Shown one piece after another: positions 1 through 7,749 of a stretch of 62,307 bases of DNA. Both the position numbers and the translations under genes were made by a program. Source of the stretch: Lachnospiraceae bacterium. GTDB lineage: Bacteria; Bacillota; Clostridia; Lachnospirales; Lachnospiraceae. The stretch is taken from NCBI GenBank assembly GCA_017524595.1, contig JAFXVI010000085.1, positions 1-62,307 on the forward strand, given 5' to 3'. The notes under the pieces are model-generated. The model saw only the letters and a program-made list of their open reading frames with translations, made no database searches and had not been told where the DNA came from. Every line of letters begins with the position of its first letter. Position 1 is the stretch's first letter.

Positions 1-229
1 ATATCGGTAGTAGCTTAATTAAACAAACAATAACCAAGGTAAAATCAGCAACCGTATCAAACTTAGAACCAAACTCACTAACAGTACCCGTTTTTCTTGC
101 TATAGTTCCATCAACCATATCTGTACCCCCGGCAATTATGTACAGTGAAAAAAAGGCGGCTGAAAGAGTAGGGCAAAACAACAATGCTATGGAACATATT
201 ATTCTAATACCTGTCAAAATATTTGCCAT
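1..229 (-). CDS. CDP-alcohol phosphatidyltransferase family protein, partial (C-terminus off the window)
   Basis: Membrane enzyme family that transfers a phosphatidyl group from CDP-diacylglycerol to an alcohol in phospholipid synthesis. The translation from the ATG at 227-229 contains the complete family signature D-x2-DG-x2-AR-x8-G-x3-D-x3-D (TDMVDGTIARK, then G and two spaced Asp), followed by a hydrophobic stretch. Only about 76 N-terminal residues lie in the window, so the alcohol substrate (glycerol phosphate, serine or inositol) cannot be told. The ATG overlaps the stop codon of the upstream lipoprotein by one base (TGATG), which suggests translational coupling. The motif match is direct; the family name follows from that motif. 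Confidence 0.85.
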   Translation of the reverse strand, partial: MANILTGIRIICSIALLFCPTLSAAFFSLYIIAGGTDMVDGTIARKTGTVSEFGSKFDTVADFTLVIVCLIKLLPI

Positions 230-489
230 CACTTAACTCTTTGGAATATGACCGTCGCATCCTTCATGGAAATCTTCCCGACACATTTTAAGTTATCATT
301 CTGCGTTTTATATTCATCAATATAAATCTGCTCTATTTTAGAAATATCTATTTTTAAATCATCCTGATCGGTTACTGTCTCAGTTTCTGAAGAACTAACG
401 GTTTTTTCATTGCTGCTCACACCGCATCCGGCTAAAAAATAACAAGCAAAGATCAAAGGTAGTATTACATATTTAGTTACCATAGTCAT
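229..489 (-). CDS. small lipoprotein of unknown function
   Basis: Unrecognised 86-residue protein. An N-terminal hydrophobic segment ends in LAGC, a lipobox, so it is probably an exported, lipid-anchored protein. The mature part is short, acidic and serine/threonine rich at first (SSNEKTVSSSETETVTDQDD), then lysine/isoleucine rich. I start at the ATG at 487-489, which has AAAGGG 11 bases upstream; a TTG at 496-498 is possible but lies only 2 bases from that site. The stop overlaps the ATG of the phosphatidyltransferase by one base. It may be a shortened relic of a larger lipoprotein. Confidence 0.55.
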   Translation of the reverse strand: MTMVTKYVILPLIFACYFLAGCGVSSNEKTVSSSETETVTDQDDLKIDISKIEQIYIDEYKTQNDNLKCVGKISMKDATVIFQRVK

Positions 490-494
490 AATTC

Positions 495-590
495 TCAATG
501 CCCTTTATGCTTCTCTTTCTTTTTCTGCTGCTTTAGTTCAAAAAGCCTTAACTCTTCCGCCTCTTTTTATTCCCGGCTTTTAACCTTACG
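495..590 (-). pseudogene. gene-end remnant, possibly DUF2992/YjdF-like tail
   Basis: Between the GNAT gene and the lipoprotein one frame reads a basic tail, KVKSRE-stop-KEAEELRLFELKQ then QKKKEKHKGH-stop, with an in-frame TAA after KVKSRE. Such Lys/Glu-rich ends finishing KEKHxGx resemble, from memory, the C-termini of DUF2992 (YjdF) proteins. No upstream body of the gene remains, so this is read as a decayed fragment. The resemblance is a recollection, not an alignment. Confidence 0.3.
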
Positions 591-591
591 T

Positions 592-1062
592 TCAACAGTC
601 CTTTTCGTAAAAAACTATATCCATCCGGTCATTGATATGTTCGACTTTACCGGTTTGATGATAGCCCATTTTCTCGTACAGATACAGATTACCCTTTTCC
701 TGCAAAATTGTATCCAGGCACCAATGATCTTTTCCATGTAATCTTTCCGCTTCTTCTATCGCCTTCTGGGCATAACTTTTGTTTCGATATTCTTTCATGA
801 TCCATATGGGAGATATTCGTTTTCTGCTCCCATCCTTTTTGTCTATAACACGGATCACACCAACCTTCTCACGATTTGCCATAATGAAATAATAGTTTGT
901 CCAAGGCTGTTCAAACCTCGCAGAAACCTTATCCATCTCTTCCGCTGCAGGATTTGTATCATAGTCCTGATACTTTTTAAGAAGTTCGGAAAACGCTTCA
1001 ACCTGCATCTTCCAGACTGTTTCAATATCTTCCTGCATAACCGGTTTTAATTCTATCTCCAT
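592..1062 (-). CDS. GNAT family N-acetyltransferase
   Basis: Acyl-CoA-dependent acetyltransferase of about 156 residues; substrate unknown. Typical GNAT features are visible: a first strand and helix (ELKPVMQEDIETVWKMQVEAF), the central strand VGVIRVIDK, the CoA-binding loop region (ISPIWIMKEYRNKSYAQKAIEEAERLHG) and the C-terminal LYEKMGYHQTGKVEHINDRM, where YEKMGY is a classic end-of-fold motif. I prefer the ATG at 1060-1062 because AAAGGA lies about 10 bases upstream; a TTG eight codons earlier has no such site. It may follow the MarR/flavodoxin pair in one transcript, with about 50 bases between. Confidence 0.85.
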   Translation of the reverse strand: MEIELKPVMQEDIETVWKMQVEAFSELLKKYQDYDTNPAAEEMDKVSARFEQPWTNYYFIMANREKVGVIRVIDKKDGSRKRISPIWIMKEYRNKSYAQKAIEEAERLHGKDHWCLDTILQEKGNLYLYEKMGYHQTGKVEHINDRMDIVFYEKDC

Positions 1063-1113
1063 GCTGCTATAATCCTTTCCGTTCAACTGCTATCAAAAGC
1101 TTTTTCATAACCG

Positions 1114-1641
1114 TCATTCTCCCATAAGATATGTTACTACAGGCTCGATATATTTTTTATCTGAAATATCATAAGAGCCGGCTATATGTTCTGCCATCTG
1201 CTTTGACTTTTCGTCCTGTTTCTTTTTCAAAGCGCTTACAAACATTTTCATTGCCAGTTTTGAAGCAGTATTCATCTTTTCATAGTCAAATCCACCCTGA
1301 CAGTAGAACGCTTTTATATATTTCCGCTGTTCATCGCTAAGGATATTCTTTAAAGCCACTTCCACATCAGGATTGTCGTTAGGACTTCCGCCAACGCAGA
1401 TCACTGCCAGACGCTTTTCTTTCCATTTATCTGCTTTATCCAAAAACCATTTTACTTTGACCACACTACCGGCCATACACCATCCGGCATATACGATCGC
1501 CTCATAATCTGCAAAAAAAGTTTCATCCCTTTTACGAACATCCTTCAAATCAAAGATATCCGCATCCATCTCATCTGCAAGCCACTGTGCATATTTCTTT
1601 GTAAATCCTGTCTGCGAGGTATAGATTATTAACGTCTTCAT
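1114..1641 (-). CDS. flavodoxin-domain protein
   Basis: FMN-binding flavodoxin-like protein of 175 residues, a probable soluble electron carrier or HemG-like quinone/porphyrin partner. The N-terminus MKTLIIYTSQTGFTKKYAQW carries the phosphate-binding loop TSQTGFT; YEAIVYAGWCMAGSVVKVKWF and LAVICVGGSPNDNPDVE match the FMN-ring loops of the family. The ATG overlaps the stop codon of the preceding marR gene by 4 bases (ATGA-type), so the two are co-translated and this is probably the regulator's target. A longer C-terminal helix than small flavodoxins (about 30 extra residues) fits the flavodoxin-domain (HemG-like) branch. Confidence 0.85.
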   Translation of the reverse strand: MKTLIIYTSQTGFTKKYAQWLADEMDADIFDLKDVRKRDETFFADYEAIVYAGWCMAGSVVKVKWFLDKADKWKEKRLAVICVGGSPNDNPDVEVALKNILSDEQRKYIKAFYCQGGFDYEKMNTASKLAMKMFVSALKKKQDEKSKQMAEHIAGSYDISDKKYIEPVVTYLMGE

Positions 1642-2117
1642 ATTTTCTCCAGATTCCTTTCCATTTTCATTATCGTATCTATGGTAACTGCCAGATTGTT
1701 CTCATTGACACCCTCAAAGATCTGCTCGATGATCTGGGCGCTTGTCCTGCTCTGATTATCATTTTCTTCAAGAAATTTCCTGCATTTATCCGTAACAAAG
1801 TACCGTTGCTTTCTCTTATCTTTCTCGTCAGTCATCATTGAAACAAAACCTTTGTTTTCAAGCTTCAGCAGGATCTGTTTCACATTCTGATGAGAACTCC
1901 CCATTACTTCCGAGAGATCATTCAGCGTAGGCGCTTCCTTACAAAGGTTGATGCAGATGATCGCAAAAAACTGCTTCCATGTTATCTCTTTGAAATACCT
2001 GTCTGCAGCCGCCTGATACCTGTTGTCAAATGCACTGAGCAGTCCCAAAAGAAACGATTGTGGAGGCATCTGTCCAAATTCAACCTTGTTCATATTCATA
2101 GCTTCATCATAGTTCAT
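1638..2117 (-). CDS. MarR family transcriptional regulator
   Basis: Winged-helix repressor of 159 residues. The core reads FFAIICINLCKEAPTLNDLSEVMGSSHQNVKQILLKLENKGFVSMMTDEKDKRKQRYFVTDKC, which is the MarR helix-turn-helix (LNDLSEVMGSSHQNVKQIL) and wing (DKRKQRYFVT). It is the first gene of a two-gene unit with the overlapping flavodoxin gene and has two near-identical 12-bp sites in its own promoter, so autorepression is likely. No ligand can be deduced; three cysteines are present but not in the OhrR position. Confidence 0.88.
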   Translation of the reverse strand: MNYDEAMNMNKVEFGQMPPQSFLLGLLSAFDNRYQAAADRYFKEITWKQFFAIICINLCKEAPTLNDLSEVMGSSHQNVKQILLKLENKGFVSMMTDEKDKRKQRYFVTDKCRKFLEENDNQSRTSAQIIEQIFEGVNENNLAVTIDTIMKMERNLEKI

Positions 2118-2146
2118 TTTTCGTCCTCATTATTTTGCAAACAAAT

Positions 2147-2198
2147 AGGTAATATACTACATGTCTATAAATGTAATATATTACCTTTATTTTGTCAA
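2147..2198 (-). promoter_or_regulatory. marR promoter with two overlapping operator copies
   Basis: Minus-strand -35 TTGACA (2193-2198) precedes a 40-base imperfect palindrome at 2147-2186 (arms AGGTAATATA...TATATTACCT). Within it are two same-spaced copies of a 12-mer: GTAATATATTAC at 2173-2184, a perfect palindrome, and GTAATATACTAC at 2149-2160, one mismatch. Their centres are 24 bp apart. The perfect copy sits between the -35 and a weak -10 (TACATT), so a bound repressor would block polymerase. The palindrome is seen; binding by the adjacent MarR is inferred. Confidence 0.75.
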
Positions 2199-2249
2199 CC
2201 TATTTTTTTCTTTGCTTTTTCACTCTTTGTTATTCATGAATACCATACA

Positions 2250-3101
2250 TCATAAACAAGTAAATCCGACACTTTCAAATACTTTCTTACAATCAGTTGT
2301 TCCAAGATAATCAAGGAAAGTCTTTGCTACGTCGGGATGTTTTGAAGCTTTAAGGACCGCAGCAGGATAGATGACCTGTCCACACATATCCTTGGTTGCC
2401 GTATCCACTACGGTAAGGTTTGCAGAAAATGCGTCCGTTGAATAAATAATGCCGCAGTCAACTGCCGCTTCACTTACCTGCGTTGTAACTTCCTTTACAT
2501 TGCTTCCATATGTGAGCACGGCATCTCCGGCAAGTTTTTCTTCATCAAGTTCATAATAGGCAAATATCTTCTGAGTATACTGTCCTACAGGGACATCTTC
2601 ATTTCCTATAGCAAGCAGGATGCTCTTATCCTTAAGGCCTGCCACCATATCATCATATGAACCTATGCCTTTGGGATTTCCTTCGGGAACGGCAAGCGCA
2701 ACTTTATTCTCAAGAAGATCGATCCTTGTATTCCCGTCAACGAAATCAAGTCTATCGGTATTTACCTTCTTATCAGCGCTTATATCGAGCTGATCCATCT
2801 GCTTTTTTGCTGCCGAAATAAAAATATCGCAATCCGCACCCTCTTCAATCTGGGTCTTAAGCGTTCCGGACGAATCGAAATTGAAGGTTAATTTTACATT
2901 TGGATTAAGCTCTTCATACTTCTTACCTATCTTTTCGAGTGTCTCCGTCATGGAAGCCGCTGCAAAAACGATAAGTTCCGTTTCGTCAGTCTTGTTATCA
3001 GTTACTTGGGTTTCGTTTATCTGCGCACTGCTGCCCGCACATCCCATGATAAGACATACACAAACAGACAGCACACATAGTAATGCTGTTACTCTTTTCA
3101 T
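2250..3101 (-). CDS. modA: molybdate ABC transporter substrate-binding lipoprotein
   Basis: Extracellular molybdate (or tungstate) binding protein of 283 residues. The signal peptide ends in a lipobox LIMGCAGS. The mature protein shows the ModA pattern: LIVFAAASMTETLEKIGKKY, the anion-binding FNFDSSGTLKTQIEEGADCD, DIFISAAKKQMDQL, then VALAVPEGNPKGI, and the late segment AAVDCGIIYSTDAF. No modB permease or modC ATPase gene lies on either side, so the partner transporter must be encoded elsewhere or the gene is an orphan. SD AAAAGGAG sits 8 bases before the ATG. A long structured leader precedes it. Confidence 0.92.
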   Translation of the reverse strand: MKRVTALLCVLSVCVCLIMGCAGSSAQINETQVTDNKTDETELIVFAAASMTETLEKIGKKYEELNPNVKLTFNFDSSGTLKTQIEEGADCDIFISAAKKQMDQLDISADKKVNTDRLDFVDGNTRIDLLENKVALAVPEGNPKGIGSYDDMVAGLKDKSILLAIGNEDVPVGQYTQKIFAYYELDEEKLAGDAVLTYGSNVKEVTTQVSEAAVDCGIIYSTDAFSANLTVVDTATKDMCGQVIYPAAVLKASKHPDVAKTFLDYLGTTDCKKVFESVGFTCL

Positions 3102-3315
3102 TATTACTCTCCTTTTCGTGGAAACCGCCTGGAATTATGCTTACGCATTACGGTTCCGATGGAAGGCTGATCGCTTTCGCTCACAACCCCGGGCCCCTAT
3201 AACAACATATGCTCCGCTTATCTGCTACAACTGATAGTTCAAGGGACCGGCCATATAAACATAGCATCTGCCTTAGCTTATATGGCTCGAAGAATTTTTC
3301 TACCTTACTATTATA
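3102..3315 (-). promoter_or_regulatory. promoter and structured leader of modA, candidate molybdenum-cofactor-type riboswitch
   Basis: A minus-strand TATAAT lies at 3310-3315, leaving about 200 bases of untranslated leader. It contains a perfect 9-bp stem GCCATATAA/TTATATGGC, a second GC-rich pairing (CCGGTCCCT with AGGGGCCCGG), and near the gene a GGAA...TTCC stem enclosing ATGC-GTAA-GCAT, a hairpin closed by a GNRA-type loop. Such density of pairing before a molybdate gene recalls Moco riboswitches, but I could not match the full published consensus, so only 'structured leader' is firm. Confidence 0.45.
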
Positions 3316-3343
3316 CAATATTTTTTGTCTGTATTCTGAAAAT

Positions 3344-4432
3344 TTAAGCCAACAGAGCCTGTACCTGTTCGCGCTTTTCGAACAAGACACATCCTCCTTT
3401 GTGATCATCCGCAAGGATATCTTTATCCCTGAGCAACCCAAAAAGCTTTGAATGCATAGCATCCTTAAGCGATGTATTCCTGACATTTACATCTGAGTAT
3501 GGCGAAAATGGACACGGTTCCGCACCTCCATGTGAATTGATATGGAAAAATCCCCTGCCTGCAGCTATACATCCTCCGGAACTCTTTTCATCTCCTGGGA
3601 AAGAAACAAATACCATATTCTGACGATCGGACCTTATCCTGTTCACTTCAGTGAGAAGATGATCTCTTTCCTCATCAGATAAGGCCAGTTCAGTACTTTC
3701 CTCTGTCATCGGCACGTATTCTACATAGATCACAAGTTTACAGCCTCTCATAGAAAGCGAGCCAAGAAAATCATCAGAGGTAACTTCCTTAAGATTCTCC
3801 GACGTAACAGTCACTGATGCTCCAAATATCAGATCTCTTTCACACATCCCGTCCATAACACCGATAATCTTATCATACACACCTTCGCCACGCCTTAAAT
3901 CTGTCTTATCCCTGTTACCTTCTATACTGATCACAGGTACCAGATTCCTGTGCGTATCAAACAGCTCCATATATTTTTCGCCAATAAATGTGCCATTTGT
4001 AAATATCGGGAATAAAATCCCCGGTTTCTTTGCAGCTTCCTGCATGACATCCCATCTAAGCAGCGGTTCTCCACCGGCAAGGAGGATAAAGCTGACTCCA
4101 AGTTCTTCAGCCTCATCAAATATCCTTTTCCATTCCACTCCCGATAATTGATCCACCGGCTTATGATCCGTTGTTGCTTCATTACATCTTGAATAGCATC
4201 CGGCACAGTGGAGATTACAGCTTGATGTAACACTGGCAATTAGAAACGGCGGAATGTGTTCTCCTGCATCCTCGGCTGCAGCCCTCTTCTTTGAGGCCTT
4301 TTTACTTGCAGAAGCAAACTTAAGCATATAAGCACTTTCCCGGGGATTCTTCACGGTTGCCCTAAGCGCATCAGCAACAACACTCTCCACTCCCTTTGTC
4401 ATATATCCCTGAATATCAAAATTAGCGTCCAT
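3344..4432 (-). CDS. radical SAM/SPASM-like protein
   Basis: Radical S-adenosylmethionine enzyme of 362 residues. The [4Fe-4S] motif is CNLHCAGC (Cys72, Cys76, Cys79 from the chosen start), followed by the SAM-binding LLAGGEPLLR. The C-terminal part (GGCIAAGRGFFHINSHGGAEPCPFSP) resembles the auxiliary-cluster region of SPASM/twitch enzymes, but has few cysteines (GGC, PCP, GGC), so at most a partial second cluster is expected. The ATG at 4430-4432 is chosen because GGAGAG lies 6 bases before it. It is the last gene of the ohrR-gpx-flavodoxin run; the flavodoxin just upstream could be its reductant. Substrate unknown. Confidence 0.85.
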   Translation of the reverse strand: MDANFDIQGYMTKGVESVVADALRATVKNPRESAYMLKFASASKKASKKRAAAEDAGEHIPPFLIASVTSSCNLHCAGCYSRCNEATTDHKPVDQLSGVEWKRIFDEAEELGVSFILLAGGEPLLRWDVMQEAAKKPGILFPIFTNGTFIGEKYMELFDTHRNLVPVISIEGNRDKTDLRRGEGVYDKIIGVMDGMCERDLIFGASVTVTSENLKEVTSDDFLGSLSMRGCKLVIYVEYVPMTEESTELALSDEERDHLLTEVNRIRSDRQNMVFVSFPGDEKSSGGCIAAGRGFFHINSHGGAEPCPFSPYSDVNVRNTSLKDAMHSKLFGLLRDKDILADDHKGGCVLFEKREQVQALLA

Positions 4433-4465
4433 AAAAATCTCTCCATACAAGCTTCAATATCGACT

Positions 4466-4873
4466 TCACTTATATTGTTTCACAAACTGAACCGCGGCAG
4501 AAATATCACTTTCATTTGGCCTGCCCTTATGTATGCCTTTGAACTCACCCTTGCAGTGAAACTCCCTCTCATCCATAGCAACACCGGCCTTATCAGCCAC
4601 TTCTTTTACCTTTTTATACGTCGAGTTCAACATTGCTGCAGAGCCGAAATTGACGATCTTCCCGATCTTTTCCTTATCAAGCGAAGCCACGAATGCCTTC
4701 ACTTCAGGATCAATATTAAAGGCATAGTATGAATTGCCCAGAAACAGGTAATCCACGGATTCATTCACAGGCTCACTGATTGGTAGTGCCTCTACACCCA
4801 ATTCCTTTGCAATGGCCTCCGCAAGTTTCTTAGTATTTCCGGTTTTTGTATAATATCTTACCGCATATGTCAT
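4466..4873 (-). CDS. flavodoxin family protein
   Basis: Short flavodoxin of 135 residues. MTYAVRYYTKTGNTKKLAEAIAKELG contains the FMN phosphate loop (TKTGNT); VDYLFLGNSYYAFNIDPEVKAF and KIVNFGSAAMLNSTYKKV are the remaining FMN-contacting segments. It lies 12 bases after gpx and 33 bases before the radical SAM gene on the same strand, so it is probably co-transcribed with both. A role as electron donor to the radical SAM enzyme, or in recycling the peroxidase system, is inferred from the order only. Confidence 0.85.
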   Translation of the reverse strand: MTYAVRYYTKTGNTKKLAEAIAKELGVEALPISEPVNESVDYLFLGNSYYAFNIDPEVKAFVASLDKEKIGKIVNFGSAAMLNSTYKKVKEVADKAGVAMDEREFHCKGEFKGIHKGRPNESDISAAVQFVKQYK

Positions 4874-4885
4874 AACTATCCCTCC

Positions 4886-5425
4886 TTACAATAATGCCTT
4901 AATGCACTCCTCAACCTTGCCCATATCAGCGGTAGGTTCAAAACGTGCTATAACATTTCCTTCACGATCAATTACAAATTTTGTAAAGTTCCACTTGATG
5001 TCCGGCTTGGATGCCCAATCAGGATCAGCCGCATTAAACATGTTCTCAAGCACACCCTTTAACTCGTGATCATCAAAGCCATCAAAACCTTTTTGAGCTT
5101 TAAGGTATGTGTACAGAGGCAGTTCATTCTCACCATTAACATCAGACTTTTTCATCTGTGGAAATGTCGTATTATAGTGAAGCGTACAGAATTCATGGAT
5201 CTCTTCATCACTTCCGGGAGCCTGCGCTCCAAACTGATTACAGGGAATGTCCAGTATCTCTAAACCTTTATCATGATATTCCTTATACATCTTCTCGATG
5301 GGTTCATATTGCGGTGTAAATCCGCATCCTGTAGCAGTATTAACGATAAGGATCACCTTACCCTTGTAATCCGCAAGACTCAATTTTCCTCCTTTTCCCG
5401 TAAACACTTCATAATCGTAGATCAT
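4886..5425 (-). CDS. gpx: glutathione peroxidase family protein (Cys type)
   Basis: Thiol peroxidase of the GPx family, 179 residues, reducing hydroperoxides, most likely with thioredoxin in this kind of organism. The catalytic motif NTATGCGFTPQY has Cys34 in place of selenocysteine; the rest of the catalytic site is seen in PCNQFGAQAPGSDEEI (Gln) and IKWNFTKFVID (Trp, Asn). The ATG at 5423-5425 has AGGAGG about 10 bases upstream; an earlier in-frame start at 5461 lies before that site and is less likely. It follows ohrR by 45 bases, a common pairing for peroxide-inducible expression. Confidence 0.93.
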   Translation of the reverse strand: MIYDYEVFTGKGGKLSLADYKGKVILIVNTATGCGFTPQYEPIEKMYKEYHDKGLEILDIPCNQFGAQAPGSDEEIHEFCTLHYNTTFPQMKKSDVNGENELPLYTYLKAQKGFDGFDDHELKGVLENMFNAADPDWASKPDIKWNFTKFVIDREGNVIARFEPTADMGKVEECIKALL

Positions 5426-5470
5426 TTTTGCTTCCTCCTTTTCTTGATTTTTTTTATTCATCTGTTCCGG

Positions 5471-5905
5471 TTATTCTCCGTCCAAAAACAGGTATAAAAG
5501 CCTGTATAATTCCTTTACATCCTTTTCATTGAGCGGTGAACCTTTTGATGCCATCTTAAGCGGTATGTCCTTGCACTGTTCTTTAAGAGCCTCACCTTCT
5601 TGGGTTATAGAGATAACCGTGATCCGTTCATCTTCTCTTGAACGTTCCCTGGTGACATAGCCGGCTTTCTCAAGTCTCTTTAGCAGGGGAGTCAGTGTCC
5701 CGGCGTCAAGCCTCAATATATCCCCAAGCTGTCCGACATTAACGTTTCCCTGCTCCCATAACACCATAAGTACAACATACTGGGTATATGTCAGGCCTAA
5801 CGGCTTAAGATACGGCGTGTAGCTACCCACGATCTTTCTGCTGCACGCATACATGGGAAAGCATAATTGATTTTTTAATAAAAGCTGTTCATATTGCTGT
5901 GCCAT
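5471..5905 (-). CDS. ohrR: OhrR-type MarR family peroxide sensor/repressor
   Basis: Repressor of 144 residues. N-terminal NQLCFPMYACSRKIVGSY has the reactive cysteine of OhrR proteins at position 15, and LKPLGLTYTQYVVLMVLWE is the OhrR-type first helix set, carrying the tyrosines that contact the reactive Cys. The winged helix is VGQLGDILRLDAGTLTPLLKRLEKAGYVTRERSREDERITVISIT. Oxidation of Cys15 by organic peroxides is the known way this family releases DNA. It heads a run of four genes (gpx, flavodoxin, radical SAM) under a palindromic promoter, which it very likely represses. Confidence 0.9.
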   Translation of the reverse strand: MAQQYEQLLLKNQLCFPMYACSRKIVGSYTPYLKPLGLTYTQYVVLMVLWEQGNVNVGQLGDILRLDAGTLTPLLKRLEKAGYVTRERSREDERITVISITQEGEALKEQCKDIPLKMASKGSPLNEKDVKELYRLLYLFLDGE

Positions 5906-5942
5906 AATTCACCTCAAGATATATTTTTTTATCTTTTGTCCC

Positions 5943-5971
5943 ATTATATTGCGCGCAATATAAAATGTCAA
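5943..5971 (-). promoter_or_regulatory. ohrR operon promoter with perfect OhrR-like operator
   Basis: Minus-strand -35 TTGACA (5966-5971), exact 17-bp spacer and -10 TATAAT (5943-5948). The spacer and -10 are covered by a 20-bp perfect palindrome TTATATTGCGCGCAATATAA at 5944-5963. AT-rich arms around an ATTGCGCGCAAT-like core agree with OhrR operators as I know them. The architecture predicts strong promoter activity that is fully occluded by bound repressor. Confidence 0.88.
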
Positions 5972-5981
5972 GAAATACTTT

Positions 5982-6040
5982 TTCATTTGACCTTCATTTG
6001 ACTACTTTCCATTGAAAAACTAAAATTCCTGACGTATAAT
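5982..6040 (+). promoter_or_regulatory. sulP promoter with upstream tandem repeat
   Basis: Plus-strand -35 TTGAAA (6012-6017), 17-bp spacer and -10 TATAAT (6035-6040) about 40 bases before the sulP start. Just upstream, TTCATTTGAC occurs twice, at 5982-5991 and 5993-6002, an 11-bp period equal to one helical turn, in the place where an activator would bind. The promoter is convincing; the activator site is inferred. Confidence 0.7.
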
Positions 6041-6082
6041 ACTAAACGTTGTGCACTAATACCCATTGAAAAGAGTGAGAAA

Positions 6083-7735
6083 ATGAATACAGATAAATTA
6101 AAACCAATGCTTTTCAGCACCCTTAAACACTACAGTATCAAACAGCTAGGCACAGATGTCGTCTCGGGACTTATCGTTGCCATAATCGCATTACCTTTAT
6201 CAATAGCTCTTGCACTGGCATCGGGTGTCGGACCGGAAGAAGGTTTATATACAGCAATCGTTGCCGGCTTTATCATATCATTCCTTGGTGGAAGCCGAGT
6301 CCAGATAGCGGGACCTACAGCTGCGTTTGCCACTATAGTAGCGGGAATCATAGCAAAAAACGGGATGGACGGCATGATGATGGCTACCATTATTGCGGGA
6401 ATCATCCTTATTTTATTGGGTCTGTTCCGCCTTGGAGGCCTTATCAAATTCATACCCTATACCATCACCACCGGATTCACATCCGGTATAGCCGTAACCA
6501 TTGTCATCGGACAGCTTAAGGACTTCTTCGGACTCAAATACCCCGAAGGTACGGTAACCATAGAAACTATTGACAAAATTAAGGCTTTTGCCGCCAATTT
6601 CTTCACCTTCAACCCTTATGCTTTTGTCATAGGTTTAATAAGTCTCGCGATCCTTATTTTATGGCCTAAGGTCAGCGAGAAGATACCCGGTTCACTCATC
6701 GCGGTAATAGCCGGTATACTTATTGTCAGACTGACAGGAATGAATGTGAATACGATCGGAGATTTATATACCATAAGCAGCCGTCTTCCCAGCCTGCACT
6801 TTCCTCATATAACAATGACAGGAATTTCTGCCGCACTGCCGGACGGTTTCACAATAGCAATACTGGCCGCAATAGAATCACTTCTATCCTGTGTGGTAGC
6901 CGACAGTATGATCAACTCTCACCACCGTTCCAATATGGAGCTTATAGCACAGGGCTGCGGCAATATCGGATCGGCTCTGTTTGGTGGGATACCCGCAACA
7001 GGCGCTATAGCAAGAACAGCGGCCAACATCAAGAACGGTGGACGTACTCCGGTTGCCGGAATGGTACATTCGGTGGTACTGGTTCTGGTTCTTGTCATGC
7101 TTATGCCCTATGCGGCGCTTATACCCATGCCGACAATAGCAGCCATTCTCTTTATGGTAGCCTATAATATGTGTCAGTGGAGAACCTTTGTTCATTTATG
7201 TAAAACGGCACCCAAGAGTGATATTTTAGTCCTTGTTACCACCTTCATACTAACAGTGGTATTTGACCTTGTGATCGCTATAGAGATCGGCATGCTCTTT
7301 GCAGTTCTTCTGTTTATGAAGAGAATGAGCGAAGAATCCGGTGTTACGGGTTGGAAATACTTCGATCCTGATGAGGATCCTGACGGAATGAACTTAAGGC
7401 CCATACCGGCTCAGGTTCGTGTATATGAAATATACGGCCCTATGTTCTTCGGAAGCTCAGGGCAGATAGATACCATGAACTTCCGAAAAGAGACCAAGGT
7501 CATAATCATAAGAATGAGAGGTGTCCCGGCACTCGATGCAACAGCCATGCACTCACTCGAACAATTCTACGAACGCTGCAGTGAAAAAGGAATTACCCTT
7601 GTATTTTCGCATGTTAACGAGCAGCCCTTAAATACCATGCAGAAGGGCGGCTTCTTTGATAAGGTAGGTGGCGAAAACTTCAGACCGCATATAGATGATG
7701 CCATCGATTGGGCTACCGAGCTTATCAAAAAATAG
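6083..7735 (+). CDS. SulP family inorganic anion transporter
   Basis: Membrane anion transporter of 550 residues (SLC26/SulP family: sulfate, bicarbonate or similar). The first 420 residues are strongly hydrophobic and contain the family stretch LYTAIVAGFIISFLGGSRVQ and IAGPTAAFATIVAG. The end, from about residue 430 (AQVRVYEIYGPMFFGSSGQI ... VIIIRMRGVPALDATAMHSLEQF ... LVFSHVNEQP), is a STAS domain. Length is normal for the family. It stands alone, divergent from ohrR with its own promoter, and converges on the next lipoprotein with only 14 bases between. Substrate cannot be told from sequence. Confidence 0.92.
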   Translation: MNTDKLKPMLFSTLKHYSIKQLGTDVVSGLIVAIIALPLSIALALASGVGPEEGLYTAIVAGFIISFLGGSRVQIAGPTAAFATIVAGIIAKNGMDGMMMATIIAGIILILLGLFRLGGLIKFIPYTITTGFTSGIAVTIVIGQLKDFFGLKYPEGTVTIETIDKIKAFAANFFTFNPYAFVIGLISLAILILWPKVSEKIPGSLIAVIAGILIVRLTGMNVNTIGDLYTISSRLPSLHFPHITMTGISAALPDGFTIAILAAIESLLSCVVADSMINSHHRSNMELIAQGCGNIGSALFGGIPATGAIARTAANIKNGGRTPVAGMVHSVVLVLVLVMLMPYAALIPMPTIAAILFMVAYNMCQWRTFVHLCKTAPKSDILVLVTTFILTVVFDLVIAIEIGMLFAVLLFMKRMSEESGVTGWKYFDPDEDPDGMNLRPIPAQVRVYEIYGPMFFGSSGQIDTMNFRKETKVIIIRMRGVPALDATAMHSLEQFYERCSEKGITLVFSHVNEQPLNTMQKGGFFDKVGGENFRPHIDDAIDWATELIKK

Positions 7736-7749
7736 GCTTCTCCCTATGA

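Noticed and set aside
3181-3486. 101-codon minus-strand frame over the modA leader
   Set aside because: It overlaps the end of the radical SAM gene and the promoter/leader; no SD and no recognisable protein, and the region fits a structured RNA better.
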